Both the position numbers and the translations under genes were made by a program. The notes below the pieces were generated by a model that saw only the letters and a list, made by a program, of their open reading frames with translations, was not told the origin of the DNA and did not search any database. Of a DNA stretch of 20,014 nucleotides, positions 1 to 7,201 are shown piece by piece (the first letter of the stretch is position 1; each line of letters opens with the position of its first letter). The stretch comes from DATKZS01 sp035527835 [NCBI: bacterium] (lineage in GTDB: Bacteria > RBG-13-61-14): NCBI GenBank assembly GCA_035527835.1, contig DATKZS010000133.1:1-20014 (forward strand). The letters run 5' to 3'.

Positions 1-283
1 AAATCCTCCACACCACCACGCAGCGCAGCGCGATGTTCTTCTTGTCCCGGGTGAGCGTCTCCATGAGCAGTCCCTGGTGGAGCTGGAGCCTGCGGTCAAA
101 ACGGTTCACGCGCTGGATCGGCGCCGGCCACTGGAATTTCAGGCCCGGCTCGGTGATGGTCTCGACCGGCTTGCCGAACTCAGTCTTCACCGCGTACTCG
201 TTCTGGTTCACGGTGAAAGTGACCGCGGACACGGCCCCGATCGCGGCCCCCATCACGGCCAGAATTATCAGTACTCGCTTCAT
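1..283 (-). CDS. hflC: HflC-like SPFH/band-7 protein, N-terminal part (runs off window)
   Basis: Partner of HflK. In bacteria the HflK-HflC complex is a membrane-anchored, periplasm-facing SPFH assembly that surrounds and modulates the FtsH protease. About 94 residues are visible. They begin MKRVLIILAVMGAAIGAVSA, a single N-terminal membrane anchor, followed by FTVNQNEYAVKTEFGKPV and then PGLKFQWPAPIQRVNRFDRR, the usual opening of HflC. The gene continues past base 1. It lies 173 bases downstream of the HflK-containing fusion on the same strand, so the normal hflK-hflC order is kept. The spacer between them holds an inverted repeat, which is unusual for this normally tight pair. The family call is firm; choosing HflC over another SPFH protein rests on gene order and the early sequence. 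Confidence 0.85.
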   Translation of the reverse strand, partial: MKRVLIILAVMGAAIGAVSAVTFTVNQNEYAVKTEFGKPVETITEPGLKFQWPAPIQRVNRFDRRLQLHQGLLMETLTRDKKNIALRCVVVWRI

Positions 284-319
284 GCTATTCTCCCCTTAAT
301 TCGATGGAGCCGCGGGCGC

Positions 320-411
320 GTAGAGCGTAGAGCGCGGGGCGTAGGGCGTGAAAGACCTTTGCCTTGGCGCTCCGATGATTTACGCCCTTCGCCCTTCGCT
401 CTACGCTCTAC
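320..411. repeat. Imperfect inverted repeat (29-base arms) between hflK-type and hflC-type genes
   Basis: The arm at 320-348 (GTAGAGCGTAGAGCG followed by CGGGGCGTAGGGCG) and the arm at 383-411 (CGCCCTTCGCCCTTCG followed by CTCTACGCTCTAC) are reverse complements with about four mismatches. Each arm is itself built from short tandem units (TAGAGCG, GAAGGGCG or TAGGGCG). The loop is about 34 bases. It resembles dispersed intergenic repeat elements, and as RNA it could form a long hairpin between the two cistrons. Nothing coding is seen in 284-456. Confidence 0.6.
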
Positions 412-456
412 TCGATCAATTACGCCCATATTATTCAATCTCCAGCGCGAACCTTA

Positions 457-2205
457 TTATTTCGACCCGGCCGCCCGGCCCGGGGTGGCGGTCATGAACA
501 GCTCGATGGACCCGGAAAAGGCTTTCGCGGGAACGATGATCTTTTCCCGCCCCGGCAAAATGCGTTCGGCGGCCTCGATCCGGAGCCGGATCCGGGAGAC
601 CTCCGGGGCCAGCGCGTGGGCCTGGCGCACGAACTCGAAGCGCGCCGCGTCTCCGCTGGCCCGGCTCCGGGCCCCGGCCCGTTCGGCCTCCGCGGAGGCG
701 ACGTTGACCACGGCCTCGCCCCGGGCGCGGGGGATCAAGTCGTTGGCGTAACCTCTCGCCTCGTTGATCCTGGTCTCGTACTCGATGGTGGCCGAGACCA
801 CGTTTTCGAAATCCGCGGCCACGGCGGTCGGGGGATGCGCGTCGCGCACCTGAAGCGAGATCAGCTCGATCCCCGGCTGATAGAATTCAAGCGCGTCCCT
901 GACCCGATTGGTGAGCGCGGCCTCCAGCTCGTCGCGGCCCGAAGTGATGCTCTCCAGAAAGTGCAGGCGCGAGAACTCCTCGGTCAGCACCGAGTAGGTG
1001 ACGGATTTCAAGAGGGCTTCGGGGTCGGAGGTATTGTACAGCCAGGCCGCGGCATCCAGGACCCGGTAGTGGAGCACCACTCCCACGTCCACGAAGATGT
1101 TTTCACCGGACAGCAGGTTGAATTCCTCCACGTAATGCCGGTTGGTCCAGAGCACCGCCCGGCTGCCCGGCGCCACGGCCGATCCCACGTTAAGCCTCCT
1201 GATCCTTTGCATCTCCACCTTGCGCACGCGGTCGAACGGCCGGGGCCAGCACCAATGGATCCCGGGACCGAGCGGATGTCCCGGGTCCAGGGGTTTTCCC
1301 AGGTGCTCCACGATGGCCTGCTCAGGGGCCTGAACCGTGAATAAGCCTGAGACAAGATAGGCGAGAAAGAGCACGGCCAAGGCGCCGCTGGAAATCATGG
1401 CCCCGGCCTTCCTGCGGTCTTGGGCCGACTCCGGCGAGCCACCCATCGCGCGGGCCACCATGCTCACCAGGCGGGGGACGACGCCCGGCATCCGCTTCCG
1501 GATGGCAAGCCACAGCCACTCACCGTAAACGTAATCAGGCCGCTCCTCGCCGCTCGCCATGTCCCGGATCACCGCGCCGAACACGTTCACGGCCTGGGTC
1601 AGGATGAAAACGGCGAGCAGCCCGGCGGCCACGCGGTCGAGGCCCCAGCCCAGGCCCTCTCCCAAGAGCGCGCCGGCGACGACCAGGGAGCCGAACATGT
1701 CCACCCGGGCGTGGAAGCTGTCGGCCACCAGCGCCGTCGAGCCTTCCTTCTCGCCCACCGTGAGCTCCAGCCGGGAAAGCAGAAAAGACATCAGGGCCAA
1801 CACCAGCATGGCCAGGCCCACCGGCACCGGATAGGCGACCGAGACCGTTTCCGGCGTGATGATCTTGCGCAGGAAAAGCAGCCCCACCGCCAGCAGAAAC
1901 ACCCCGATGAAAATGGCCACCAACCGCTGGGGGTTGCGGATCAAGACGGCAACCGTGGCAGGGCCGGAATTATTGTGCTTACGGGTCATCTCCGCCCGCA
2001 CCGCCCACCATACCGCCAGGCTGGAGCCGATGTCCGCCAGCGAATGGAAGGCCTCCACCTTCAAGGCCAGACTTTTTGACCACCAGGCCAGGCCGAACTT
2101 GAGGACCGTGAGGAGAAGGTTCACTCCGATCGCGGCGGCCGCGGCCTTTTCCGGCAAGGACCAACCCGAGTCCGGCTTTTCGTGTTCTATCTGATCTTGA
2201 TTCAT
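457..2205 (-). CDS. hflK: Fusion protein: cation-diffusion-facilitator-type membrane domain + HflK SPFH domain
   Basis: 582 residues. Residues about 20-215 form a CDF (cation efflux) membrane domain with about five or six hydrophobic segments. Two HxxxD metal-site motifs are present where CDF transporters bind metal: H54-S-L-A-D58 and H165-A-R-V-D169. There is no recognisable CDF cytoplasmic C-terminal domain. Instead, a further membrane segment (about 270-290) leads into an HflK-type SPFH domain with TVQAPEQAIVEHLGKP, GPGIHWCWPRPFDRVRKVE, FVDVGVVLHYRV and an EAERAGARSRASGDA helix, which is the usual HflK coiled region. Known biology: CDF proteins export Zn, Fe or Mn, and HflK controls FtsH. 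The inference is a metal-responsive or metal-exporting HflK variant. The reading frame is intact with one start, so this is not two genes run together by error. The hflC-like gene follows downstream. Confidence 0.88.
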   Translation of the reverse strand: MNQDQIEHEKPDSGWSLPEKAAAAAIGVNLLLTVLKFGLAWWSKSLALKVEAFHSLADIGSSLAVWWAVRAEMTRKHNNSGPATVAVLIRNPQRLVAIFIGVFLLAVGLLFLRKIITPETVSVAYPVPVGLAMLVLALMSFLLSRLELTVGEKEGSTALVADSFHARVDMFGSLVVAGALLGEGLGWGLDRVAAGLLAVFILTQAVNVFGAVIRDMASGEERPDYVYGEWLWLAIRKRMPGVVPRLVSMVARAMGGSPESAQDRRKAGAMISSGALAVLFLAYLVSGLFTVQAPEQAIVEHLGKPLDPGHPLGPGIHWCWPRPFDRVRKVEMQRIRRLNVGSAVAPGSRAVLWTNRHYVEEFNLLSGENIFVDVGVVLHYRVLDAAAWLYNTSDPEALLKSVTYSVLTEEFSRLHFLESITSGRDELEAALTNRVRDALEFYQPGIELISLQVRDAHPPTAVAADFENVVSATIEYETRINEARGYANDLIPRARGEAVVNVASAEAERAGARSRASGDAARFEFVRQAHALAPEVSRIRLRIEAAERILPGREKIIVPAKAFSGSIELFMTATPGRAAGSK

Positions 2206-2250
2206 TTAATGCCGTGCTTTCTCATTGGCTTGGTTCTGTCGCTGCCGTTT

Positions 2251-2649
2251 TCATTTCAACCGCCATGTGCCATGAAGCCGGTAATCCTCGCAGGCGGCCC
2301 GCAAGGTGTTGGCCGCGAGCAGGGCGCAATGCTCGGATTCCCTGGGAAAGCCGCCCAGCGCCTTGAGGATGTCCTGCTGGCTAAGCCGCGCCGCCACCGC
2401 GACGGGCTTCCCCTCGACCAGGCAGGCGGCCATGCTTCCGCAGGCCAGGGAAGAACCGCATCCGTCGGTGTCGAACGACGCTTTCAGCACCTGGCTGTTT
2501 CTCGCATACAGCCAAAACTCCATGGTGTCTCCGCAAGGCCCGGTGATGCGACCATGTCCGTTGAAATGCGTAAGCGGCCCATGATTGCGCGGGTTCCGGG
2601 CGTGGTCTTGCGCGGTTTCCGAAAACTGTCCATGATCGGAGCATTCCAT
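2251..2649 (-). CDS. IscU/NifU N-terminal-type Fe-S cluster scaffold protein
   Basis: 132 residues, the usual IscU size. IscU/NifU-N proteins assemble Fe-S clusters on three cysteines and an aspartate. All are present: C39 in GPCGDTM with D41 two residues on, C64 in TDGCGSS, and C108 in SEHCALLA. The spacing closely matches IscU (C37, D39, C63, C106). ARNPRNHGPL near the N terminus is also typical. Residues 64-75 carry two extra cysteines (C70, C76). No cysteine desulfurase is seen nearby, so the protein may serve the adjacent ferredoxin-insert ATPases rather than a complete ISC system. The ribosome-binding site AGGAGG is about 12 bases upstream of the ATG, a rather long spacer. Confidence 0.85.
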   Translation of the reverse strand: MECSDHGQFSETAQDHARNPRNHGPLTHFNGHGRITGPCGDTMEFWLYARNSQVLKASFDTDGCGSSLACGSMAACLVEGKPVAVAARLSQQDILKALGGFPRESEHCALLAANTLRAACEDYRLHGTWRLK

Positions 2650-2719
2650 CTTTTCTAATTACCTCCTCTTCTCCAGATCAAGCGAGTCCCATATGCCTAG
2701 ATTTCTTCGAATGATAAGC

Positions 2720-3487
2720 TCAGTTCCTCGCGCAAGGGCAGACGCGCGGCAGATTAATCAGCCGGCTGACCCCGGCCGCCGTCACGCCATAGACCACGGC
2801 CGCTTTCCCCTCACGCCGGGCCAAGTTCCAAAGATCGTCGAAAGTGCCGTTGACCACGGTTGTTCCCGTGATCAATACCAGGTCGGAGGCCCGGATCATG
2901 TCCTCGGTTTCGCTCCGGCCGTCCCTAATTTCAACGCCGAACTTTTTCCGGCCGATGTTTTGCCGGTTGAGGTCCGCGATCCGGACCGACTCGGTCCCGA
3001 ACTCGCGCACCAGCGCTTCGGCGATGGCCGGGTTCAATCCGATCAGGCCCACCGAGTTCGCTCCCGACTTTCTCGCCAAGGCCGCAATCTCCAGGGCGCA
3101 TTTTTCCGGATCGTCGTCCTTGCAGTGAACCGTCCCTTCCACCATCTCCAAATGCCGCAGAATGGCGTTCAGCGCCGACACAAAGACAGCCCGGCCGCGG
3201 TTGTCCGCGAGCGGCAATTCCAGGATGTCCCGGATTCTTCCCGCGAAATCAGAAGGGGAATCGGTAAAGGCCTGGCCCCGCGCGCCGAGCACCGAGGCCT
3301 CGATCATCATCTCCTTGCCCTCGATAATGGGGAAGTCCCTCCGGCCCGGAGTCCCGATGGCCTCCTCCGCCGAGAGCGGCTTGGCCAGGACCTGGATCTC
3401 GACGCGGTCAAGTCCCGGTTTGGAAACCAGGTCCCGGAGCATATCGCGGCACTGCTCCAGGATGGGAGCATGATCTTGCGCATTCAT
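2720..3487 (-). CDS. DUF364-type putative heavy-metal chelation protein
   Basis: 255 residues from ATG at 3487. The start is chosen because the ATG overlaps the stop of the upstream permease gene (ATGA) and has GGAGG seven bases upstream. A GTG two codons earlier (3493) would sit on top of that site. The N-terminal half fits the DUF4213-like part. The C-terminal half has the Rossmann-like DUF364 pattern: SVGLIGLNPAIAEALV, then SDLVLITGTTVVNGTFDDLW, and VVYGVTAAGV near the end. Structures in this family have suggested heavy-metal or metal-complex binding, but no reaction is established. The C terminus ends in CPCARN, so two cysteines could bind metal. Position between a TSUP permease and an Fe-S scaffold fits metal or sulfur handling. 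Confidence 0.72.
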   Translation of the reverse strand: MNAQDHAPILEQCRDMLRDLVSKPGLDRVEIQVLAKPLSAEEAIGTPGRRDFPIIEGKEMMIEASVLGARGQAFTDSPSDFAGRIRDILELPLADNRGRAVFVSALNAILRHLEMVEGTVHCKDDDPEKCALEIAALARKSGANSVGLIGLNPAIAEALVREFGTESVRIADLNRQNIGRKKFGVEIRDGRSETEDMIRASDLVLITGTTVVNGTFDDLWNLARREGKAAVVYGVTAAGVSRLINLPRVCPCARN

Positions 3488-4272
3488 TTCCACGCCTCCA
3501 ACGCGCCCCAGATAAAACGCAGGGCCACCCCGGAAAAAGCCAGGCCGAACAATAGGCGCAGAGCAGCCGACGGAGTGCGGCGATTAATGATCGCGCCGAC
3601 CCATGCCCCCGAGGCCGTGCCCGCGCAAAGGGGAAAGGCCAGGGCCAGATCAACATAGCCCTGCGCTGTTTTCATGGTGGCGCTGATCGCCGCGTTGACC
3701 GCGAAGCAAACCAGCGCCGACCCGATGGCGACCTTGATGGGCGTCTTGAGCAGGTAGGTGAAGCCCGGAACCAGGATGGCCCCGGTCCCGATCCCAAACA
3801 GCCCGGGGAGCAGGCCGGCCACGCCGCCCAAGACTACTTTTCGCGCCGGGGAATCATTTAATTCCTCCAGCGAATCCTCGCCGGCTTCCTCTTTATTTCG
3901 TAATCGAATCCCGTCAAAAATCATGCGCGATGAAACCAGCAGGAACACCATTCCGATGCCGAAATCAAGCCAATATCCCTTTTGGGCAAAATAAATAAAC
4001 AGAATGGAAAACAAAAGCGTGGACACGGCCCCGCTGACAATCACCGGATAGAGAAACCTTAGAGGCGCGTGCCCCAGCCGATAATGTTTGAAGCCCCCTC
4101 CCAGCGTGGTAAAGAACACCGCCATGACGCAGGTCCCGGCGGCCTGCGCCGGAGGGAGATCAAGCGCGAAGCGGAGCACCGGCATCAAGATGATGCCGCC
4201 GCCGATGCCCAATAATCCTCCAGCCAGGCCCGCGGCCAGGCCGACAACGAGGAGCATTCCCAGCTCCAACAT
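3484..4272 (-). CDS. TSUP (TauE/SafE) family membrane permease
   Basis: 262 residues with about eight hydrophobic segments. The family's two-fold repeat is visible: GLAGGLLGIGGGIILMP near residue 20 and GLLPGLFGIGTGAILVP in the second half. TSUP proteins are inner-membrane carriers for sulfite, sulfoacetate, thiosulfate or similar anions and organosulfur compounds. The substrate here cannot be told. The ATG at 4272 is chosen because it is preceded by AAAGGT at normal distance and starts the first membrane segment directly. A longer reading frame to 4434 adds a basic, non-membrane stretch overlapping the ATPase gene upstream and is unlikely. The gene overlaps the next one by four bases (ATGA), so the two are probably translationally coupled. 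Confidence 0.88.
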   Translation of the reverse strand: MLELGMLLVVGLAAGLAGGLLGIGGGIILMPVLRFALDLPPAQAAGTCVMAVFFTTLGGGFKHYRLGHAPLRFLYPVIVSGAVSTLLFSILFIYFAQKGYWLDFGIGMVFLLVSSRMIFDGIRLRNKEEAGEDSLEELNDSPARKVVLGGVAGLLPGLFGIGTGAILVPGFTYLLKTPIKVAIGSALVCFAVNAAISATMKTAQGYVDLALAFPLCAGTASGAWVGAIINRRTPSAALRLLFGLAFSGVALRFIWGALEAWK

Positions 4273-4306
4273 TGTCAGCTTACCTTTGAATGGATGTCTG
4301 TCATGT

Positions 4307-5185
4307 TCAGTTTCCTTGATTAAGCTCTTGCCAAAGGGCCCTGATCTCCGCGGCCACGGGCGTATCAAGCTCCACCACCGCCCGCTCTTGCATCTGGGCC
4401 GCGGTGACGTCACGGTTATAAGCAATCCGGCCAACCACGCGCGCGCCGCTCTCCCGCGCCCGGTCCTCGATCCGCTGCGCCATCGCGGGATTCAGGTCCC
4501 ACTTGTTAACGCAGACCGTCGCGGGGATGTTGAAGTGCCGCGTCAGGGAGAGGACCCGTTCCAGATCGTGTTCACCGGACACCGTCGGCTCCGTTACCGC
4601 CAACACCAGCGAGGCCCCGGTCAGGGAGGCGATCACGGGACAGCCGATACCGGGCGGACCGTCCACCAGGATGAGGTCGCGGCCCTGCTCCGCGGCCAGG
4701 CGCCGGGCCTCGCGCCGCACCATGGTGACCAGCTTGCCCGAGTTCTCGGCCGCGATGCCCAGCCGGGCGTGGACCATGGGGCCGCAGCGCGTATCCGACA
4801 CCATCCACTCCCCGCAAAGCCGCTCCGGGAAATCAATCGCTTGCTCCGGACAATACCGGACGCACACCCCGCACCCCTCGCACGAGACCGGATCAATCAC
4901 GAACCGCGCGCCGCCGCCGTGGCCGTTCTTTTTAACCGCGTCAAACCGGCAGAGCTCCGCGCACTCGCCGCATCCGGTGCAGTCCTCCCTCCGGATCACC
5001 GCCTCGCGGCCCGACCAGAACTCGTGCCGCTCCCGGACCCGGGGCGAAAGCACCAGGTGCAGGTCCGCCGCGTCCACGTCGCAGTCCGCGATCACCGCCC
5101 GGGCCGCGAGCACGGCGAACGACGCGGCGATGCTGGTCTTGCCGGTGCCGCCCTTGCCGCTGACGATCACAATCTCATTTATCAT
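4307..5185 (-). CDS. MinD-family P-loop ATPase with inserted 2x[4Fe-4S] ferredoxin domain (second of pair)
   Basis: 292 residues. It opens with the deviant Walker A motif of MinD/Mrp ATPases (SGKGGTGKTS, 9-18). A ferredoxin-like insert carries two four-cysteine sets: C69, C72, C75, C79 and C102, C105, C108, C112. The Walker B-like DGPPGIGCPVI follows near residue 174. In Desulfovibrio vulgaris a pair of such ATPases (DVU2103/DVU2104) belongs to the ORP complex, and related proteins act as Fe-S carriers. The start overlaps the previous ATPase by four bases (ATGA) with GAGGG upstream, so the two are coupled and probably made in equal amounts. It is clearly diverged from its neighbour, not a recent duplicate. 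Confidence 0.9.
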   Translation of the reverse strand: MINEIVIVSGKGGTGKTSIAASFAVLAARAVIADCDVDAADLHLVLSPRVRERHEFWSGREAVIRREDCTGCGECAELCRFDAVKKNGHGGGARFVIDPVSCEGCGVCVRYCPEQAIDFPERLCGEWMVSDTRCGPMVHARLGIAAENSGKLVTMVRREARRLAAEQGRDLILVDGPPGIGCPVIASLTGASLVLAVTEPTVSGEHDLERVLSLTRHFNIPATVCVNKWDLNPAMAQRIEDRARESGARVVGRIAYNRDVTAAQMQERAVVELDTPVAAEIRALWQELNQGN

Positions 5186-6060
5186 CTGCTTCCCTCGGCC
5201 TCCCGCCGGCCGGCCACGGTCCCGGGCGGCGCGAGCTCGAAAGCCCTTTCCATGAGCCGCGTGAAAAGCCCGCGCAACTGCGGAAGAGTATCAATGATGA
5301 GCTCTCCCCGCGAATAGGCCTCGGCGATCCTGCGGTCGTCCGGGATTTCCAGGAGGATGGGGATGGCTTCTTCCCGGCAAAATTCATGGACCCGGTCATC
5401 GCCGATCCCCACCCGGTTGACCACCACGCCGAAAGGCACTCTCAACTCCTTGACCATGTCCACCGCCAGCCGCAGGTCGTGCAAGCCGAAGGGGGTCGGC
5501 TCGGTGACCAACAGCACGAGGTCCGCGTCCCGGACCGCCGCGATCACCGGACACGACGTGCCCGGCGGCGCGTCCAGGATGGCGGGCACACCGTTTATCA
5601 GCCGCTCCTTCACCGCCCGGATCAGAGGCGGGGCCATGGCGCTGCCCACGTCCAGTTTCCCTTGCATAAGGGTGATGTTGCCCGAGGCCATGGTCTCGAT
5701 TTCGCCGATACGGTGGTCGGTCTCGCGGATGGCCCCTTGCGGACAGGCCTTGGCGCAGCCGCCGCAACCGTGGCACATCTCCGGGAACACCAGGGGCGCG
5801 GTCCCGAAGGAGACGATGGCGTGATACTGGCAGACGCTGCTGCATTGCGCGCAGCCGTCGCACAATGATTCGTCCACCTCCGGCACGGGAATGCAGACCG
5901 TTTCCAGGCTTTTGGCCACGCCATGCAAAAACAGGTGCGCGTTCGGCTCCTCCACGTCGCAGTCCAGCAATTGCACGGGTGTGCTAAGCGACATAGCCAG
6001 GTTAACGGCCACCGTGGTTTTACCGGTCCCGCCCTTGCCCGAAGCGATGGCGATAATCAT
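5182..6060 (-). CDS. MinD-family P-loop ATPase with inserted 2x[4Fe-4S] ferredoxin domain (first of pair)
   Basis: 292 residues, the same length as its neighbour. Deviant Walker A ASGKGGTGKTT sits at residues 6-16. The ferredoxin insert has C67, C70, C73, C77 and C96, C99, C102, C106, enough for two [4Fe-4S] clusters. DAPPGTSCPVIAA is the Walker B/switch region, whose cysteine is conserved in these CPxI-type Mrp/MinD proteins, and VTEPTPFGLHDL follows. The likely role is ATP-dependent Fe-S or metal-cofactor transfer, possibly with the NifX-like proteins encoded upstream, as in ORP-type loci. The ATG has GGGGGA close upstream. The spacer before it holds two short hairpins (6090-6136). Confidence 0.9.
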   Translation of the reverse strand: MIIAIASGKGGTGKTTVAVNLAMSLSTPVQLLDCDVEEPNAHLFLHGVAKSLETVCIPVPEVDESLCDGCAQCSSVCQYHAIVSFGTAPLVFPEMCHGCGGCAKACPQGAIRETDHRIGEIETMASGNITLMQGKLDVGSAMAPPLIRAVKERLINGVPAILDAPPGTSCPVIAAVRDADLVLLVTEPTPFGLHDLRLAVDMVKELRVPFGVVVNRVGIGDDRVHEFCREEAIPILLEIPDDRRIAEAYSRGELIIDTLPQLRGLFTRLMERAFELAPPGTVAGRREAEGSR

Positions 6061-6089
6061 TGTCCCCCGTCCTGAAAATACCTGGTGGC

Positions 6090-6136
6090 GGGGACACTCT
6101 TGTCCCCGGACTTTGGGCCGACAAGAGTGTCGGCCC
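6090..6136. repeat. Two adjacent hairpins that are reverse complements of each other
   Basis: Hairpin 1 (6090-6107) is GGGGACA-CTCT-TGTCCCC, with a 7-bp stem. Hairpin 2 (6115-6136) is GGGCCGACA-AGAG-TGTCGGCCC, with a 9-bp stem. The loops CTCT and AGAG are complementary, and the 12-base cores GACACTCTTGTC and GACAAGAGTGTC are exact reverse complements. The unit can therefore fold as two hairpins, as one long hairpin, or as kissing loops. It lies between a NifX-like gene and the first MinD-type ATPase. It may be a dispersed intergenic repeat or a processing/attenuation element. Confidence 0.7.
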
Positions 6137-6151
6137 CACCCTTATTCTCCT

Positions 6152-6514
6152 TCATGCCCAGTGCCCCCCCACGTCCGCGGCCCGGGCCTCGCTGAGCTTT
6201 CCGGAGCGGTATTGCTCGAGGGCCTCGCCCACCGTGGAAGCCTGGGTGTTGAATATTTTTATGCCGGCGGCGGTGAGCACCCGGAAGGCCTTGGGCCCGC
6301 AGTGCCCGGTGACCACGATTTTTACGCCGGCCCTGGCCACGGTCTGCGCGGCCTGGATGCCGGCGCCTTGCGCCGCCTGCAGATTCTGAGAGTTGTCCAC
6401 GGCCTCGACCATCCCGGTGTCCGGGTCCACCATGACAAACACCGCGGCCCGGCCGAAGCGCGGATCGAGCGGGCTCGTTAAGTCCCGGCCCTGACTGGTA
6501 ATGCATATTTTCAT
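6152..6514 (-). CDS. NifX/NifB-type dinitrogenase iron-molybdenum cofactor-binding domain protein (third copy)
   Basis: 120 residues from the ATG at 6514, chosen because AAGGAGA lies just upstream and the domain begins at once (MKICITSQGRDLTSPLDPRFG). A longer frame to 6559 adds unrelated residues. The family signature follows: DPRFGRAAVFVMVD, then a TVARAGVKIVVTGHCGPKAF core and EALEQYRSGKL at the end. Proteins of this fold bind FeMo-cofactor precursors in nitrogenase systems. The Desulfovibrio ORP protein of this family binds a Mo-Cu-S cluster. No nitrogenase gene is seen here, so a non-nitrogenase metal-sulfur cluster is more likely. His and Cys in TGHCGP may be ligands. Confidence 0.9.
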   Translation of the reverse strand: MKICITSQGRDLTSPLDPRFGRAAVFVMVDPDTGMVEAVDNSQNLQAAQGAGIQAAQTVARAGVKIVVTGHCGPKAFRVLTAAGIKIFNTQASTVGEALEQYRSGKLSEARAADVGGHWA

Positions 6515-6583
6515 CGCATCTCCTTGTTCGGAATTCAGGCCCGGGAGCGGAGGGCACACGGCAGGCCCCCCCGCCCCCGGGGT

Positions 6584-6609
6584 TTAAAGGGAGGAGAAGC
6601 TCCCTTTAA
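6584..6609. terminator. Strong hairpin downstream of the Gly-rich gene (terminator, attenuator or stabiliser)
   Basis: TTAAAGGGAG (6584-6593) and CTCCCTTTAA (6600-6609) form a perfect 10-bp stem with a six-base loop. It starts two bases past the stop of the leftward gene at 6612. On the minus strand the hairpin is not followed by a U-run, only A and C/G, so it is not a textbook Rho-independent terminator. It may shape differential expression inside the operon by partial termination or by protecting mRNA ends. Confidence 0.5.
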
Positions 6610-6611
6610 CG

Positions 6612-6959
6612 CTAAGGCTGGCCAGGGCTTTTCCCGGAAAGCTCGGAAAGCCGCTGATTAAGAAACTCGATCCGCTGCCTAAGCTCCGCGATCTCGTCCC
6701 TCACCGTCTGTGTTTCATCGGCCGCCGGATAATAGCCCGGGCCCGCACTCCAGAAAGCCCGACGCCGTAAACCCCGGCCCCGGCCCGGACCGAATGTCCC
6801 CGCGAAGCCGCGGCCGCGTCCCGGGCCGAAACCACGGCCCATGCCCCGGCCCATACCGGCATTCATGAATCCCGGCGCGTCCGCCCCGGCGCAATAACCC
6901 GCGCCCCATCCCGTCATCGGACCCTGTCCCAGCGGTCCGGTTCTGTCTCCTCCAGGCAT
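6612..6959 (-). CDS. Gly/Arg-rich MPGGD-type small protein (DUF5320-like) with C-terminal coiled coil
   Basis: 115 residues. It starts MPGGDRTGPLGQGPMTGWG, the opening typical of DUF5320-like proteins found beside NifX/NifB-type and MinD-type genes in anaerobes. Residues about 35-70 are made of Gly, Arg and Phe (GRGMGRGFGPGRGRG). The last 35 residues are a charged heptad-like helix (ETQTVRDEIAELRQRIEFLN), likely a coiled coil. Of two in-frame ATGs, the one at 6959 has GGAG seven bases upstream and is preferred over 6965. The function is unknown. The neighbourhood suggests a partner or metal-binding accessory of the cofactor-binding proteins. One cysteine (in GYCAGAD) is present. Confidence 0.75.
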   Translation of the reverse strand: MPGGDRTGPLGQGPMTGWGAGYCAGADAPGFMNAGMGRGMGRGFGPGRGRGFAGTFGPGRGRGLRRRAFWSAGPGYYPAADETQTVRDEIAELRQRIEFLNQRLSELSGKSPGQP

Positions 6960-6987
6960 GATCATTCTCCTTTTTTATAAGATTTTT

Positions 6988-7179
6988 TTATTGGTTTCCT
7001 TTCCGGCCCTGTCCGCGGCCCTTGCCGCTTCCCGCGCCGGCCCCCTGGCCCGCTCCGCGCCCGGTCCCCCGGCCTTGCCCCGGTTGGGCCGGCCGCCCGG
7101 ATCCTTTTCCGCAACCTCCCCGGCCGCGGCCGGTCCCTGGTCCCTGGCCTTGCGGCCCGGTTCCGTCTCCTTTTGGCAT
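6988..7179 (-). CDS. Very small Gly-rich MPKGD-type protein (DUF5320-like, no coiled coil)
   Basis: 63 residues. It starts MPKGDGTGPQGQGPGTGRG, the same opening pattern as the next gene downstream, but it consists almost wholly of Gly, Gln, Arg, Lys, Ala and Pro and has one cysteine (GGCGKG). The ribosome-binding site AAGGAGG lies six bases before the ATG, which argues that it is translated despite low complexity. It may be a shortened paralog of the 115-residue protein. Low-complexity GC-rich sequence can give false frames, but the start motif and the site together support it. The function is unknown. Confidence 0.65.
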   Translation of the reverse strand: MPKGDGTGPQGQGPGTGRGRGGCGKGSGRPAQPGQGRGTGRGAGQGAGAGSGKGRGQGRKGNQ

Positions 7180-7201
7180 AACATACCTCCTTGGTTAAAA
7201 T

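Noticed and set aside
320-411. CRISPR array
   Set aside because: The tandem units are only 7-8 bases with no spacers of uniform length. It is an inverted, not a direct, repeat.
77-1344. Long plus-strand frames opposite the HflK/HflC genes
   Set aside because: Arg/Gly/His-rich shadows of real minus-strand genes in GC-rich DNA, with no family motifs or ribosome-binding sites. The same applies to the long plus-strand frames at 4088-5317, 7211-8662, 8984-10213, 10327-11262 and 16159-17160.
4273-4434. N-terminal extension of the TSUP permease
   Set aside because: The extra 54 residues are basic and overlap the ATPase gene. The ATG at 4272 has a ribosome-binding site and begins the first membrane segment.
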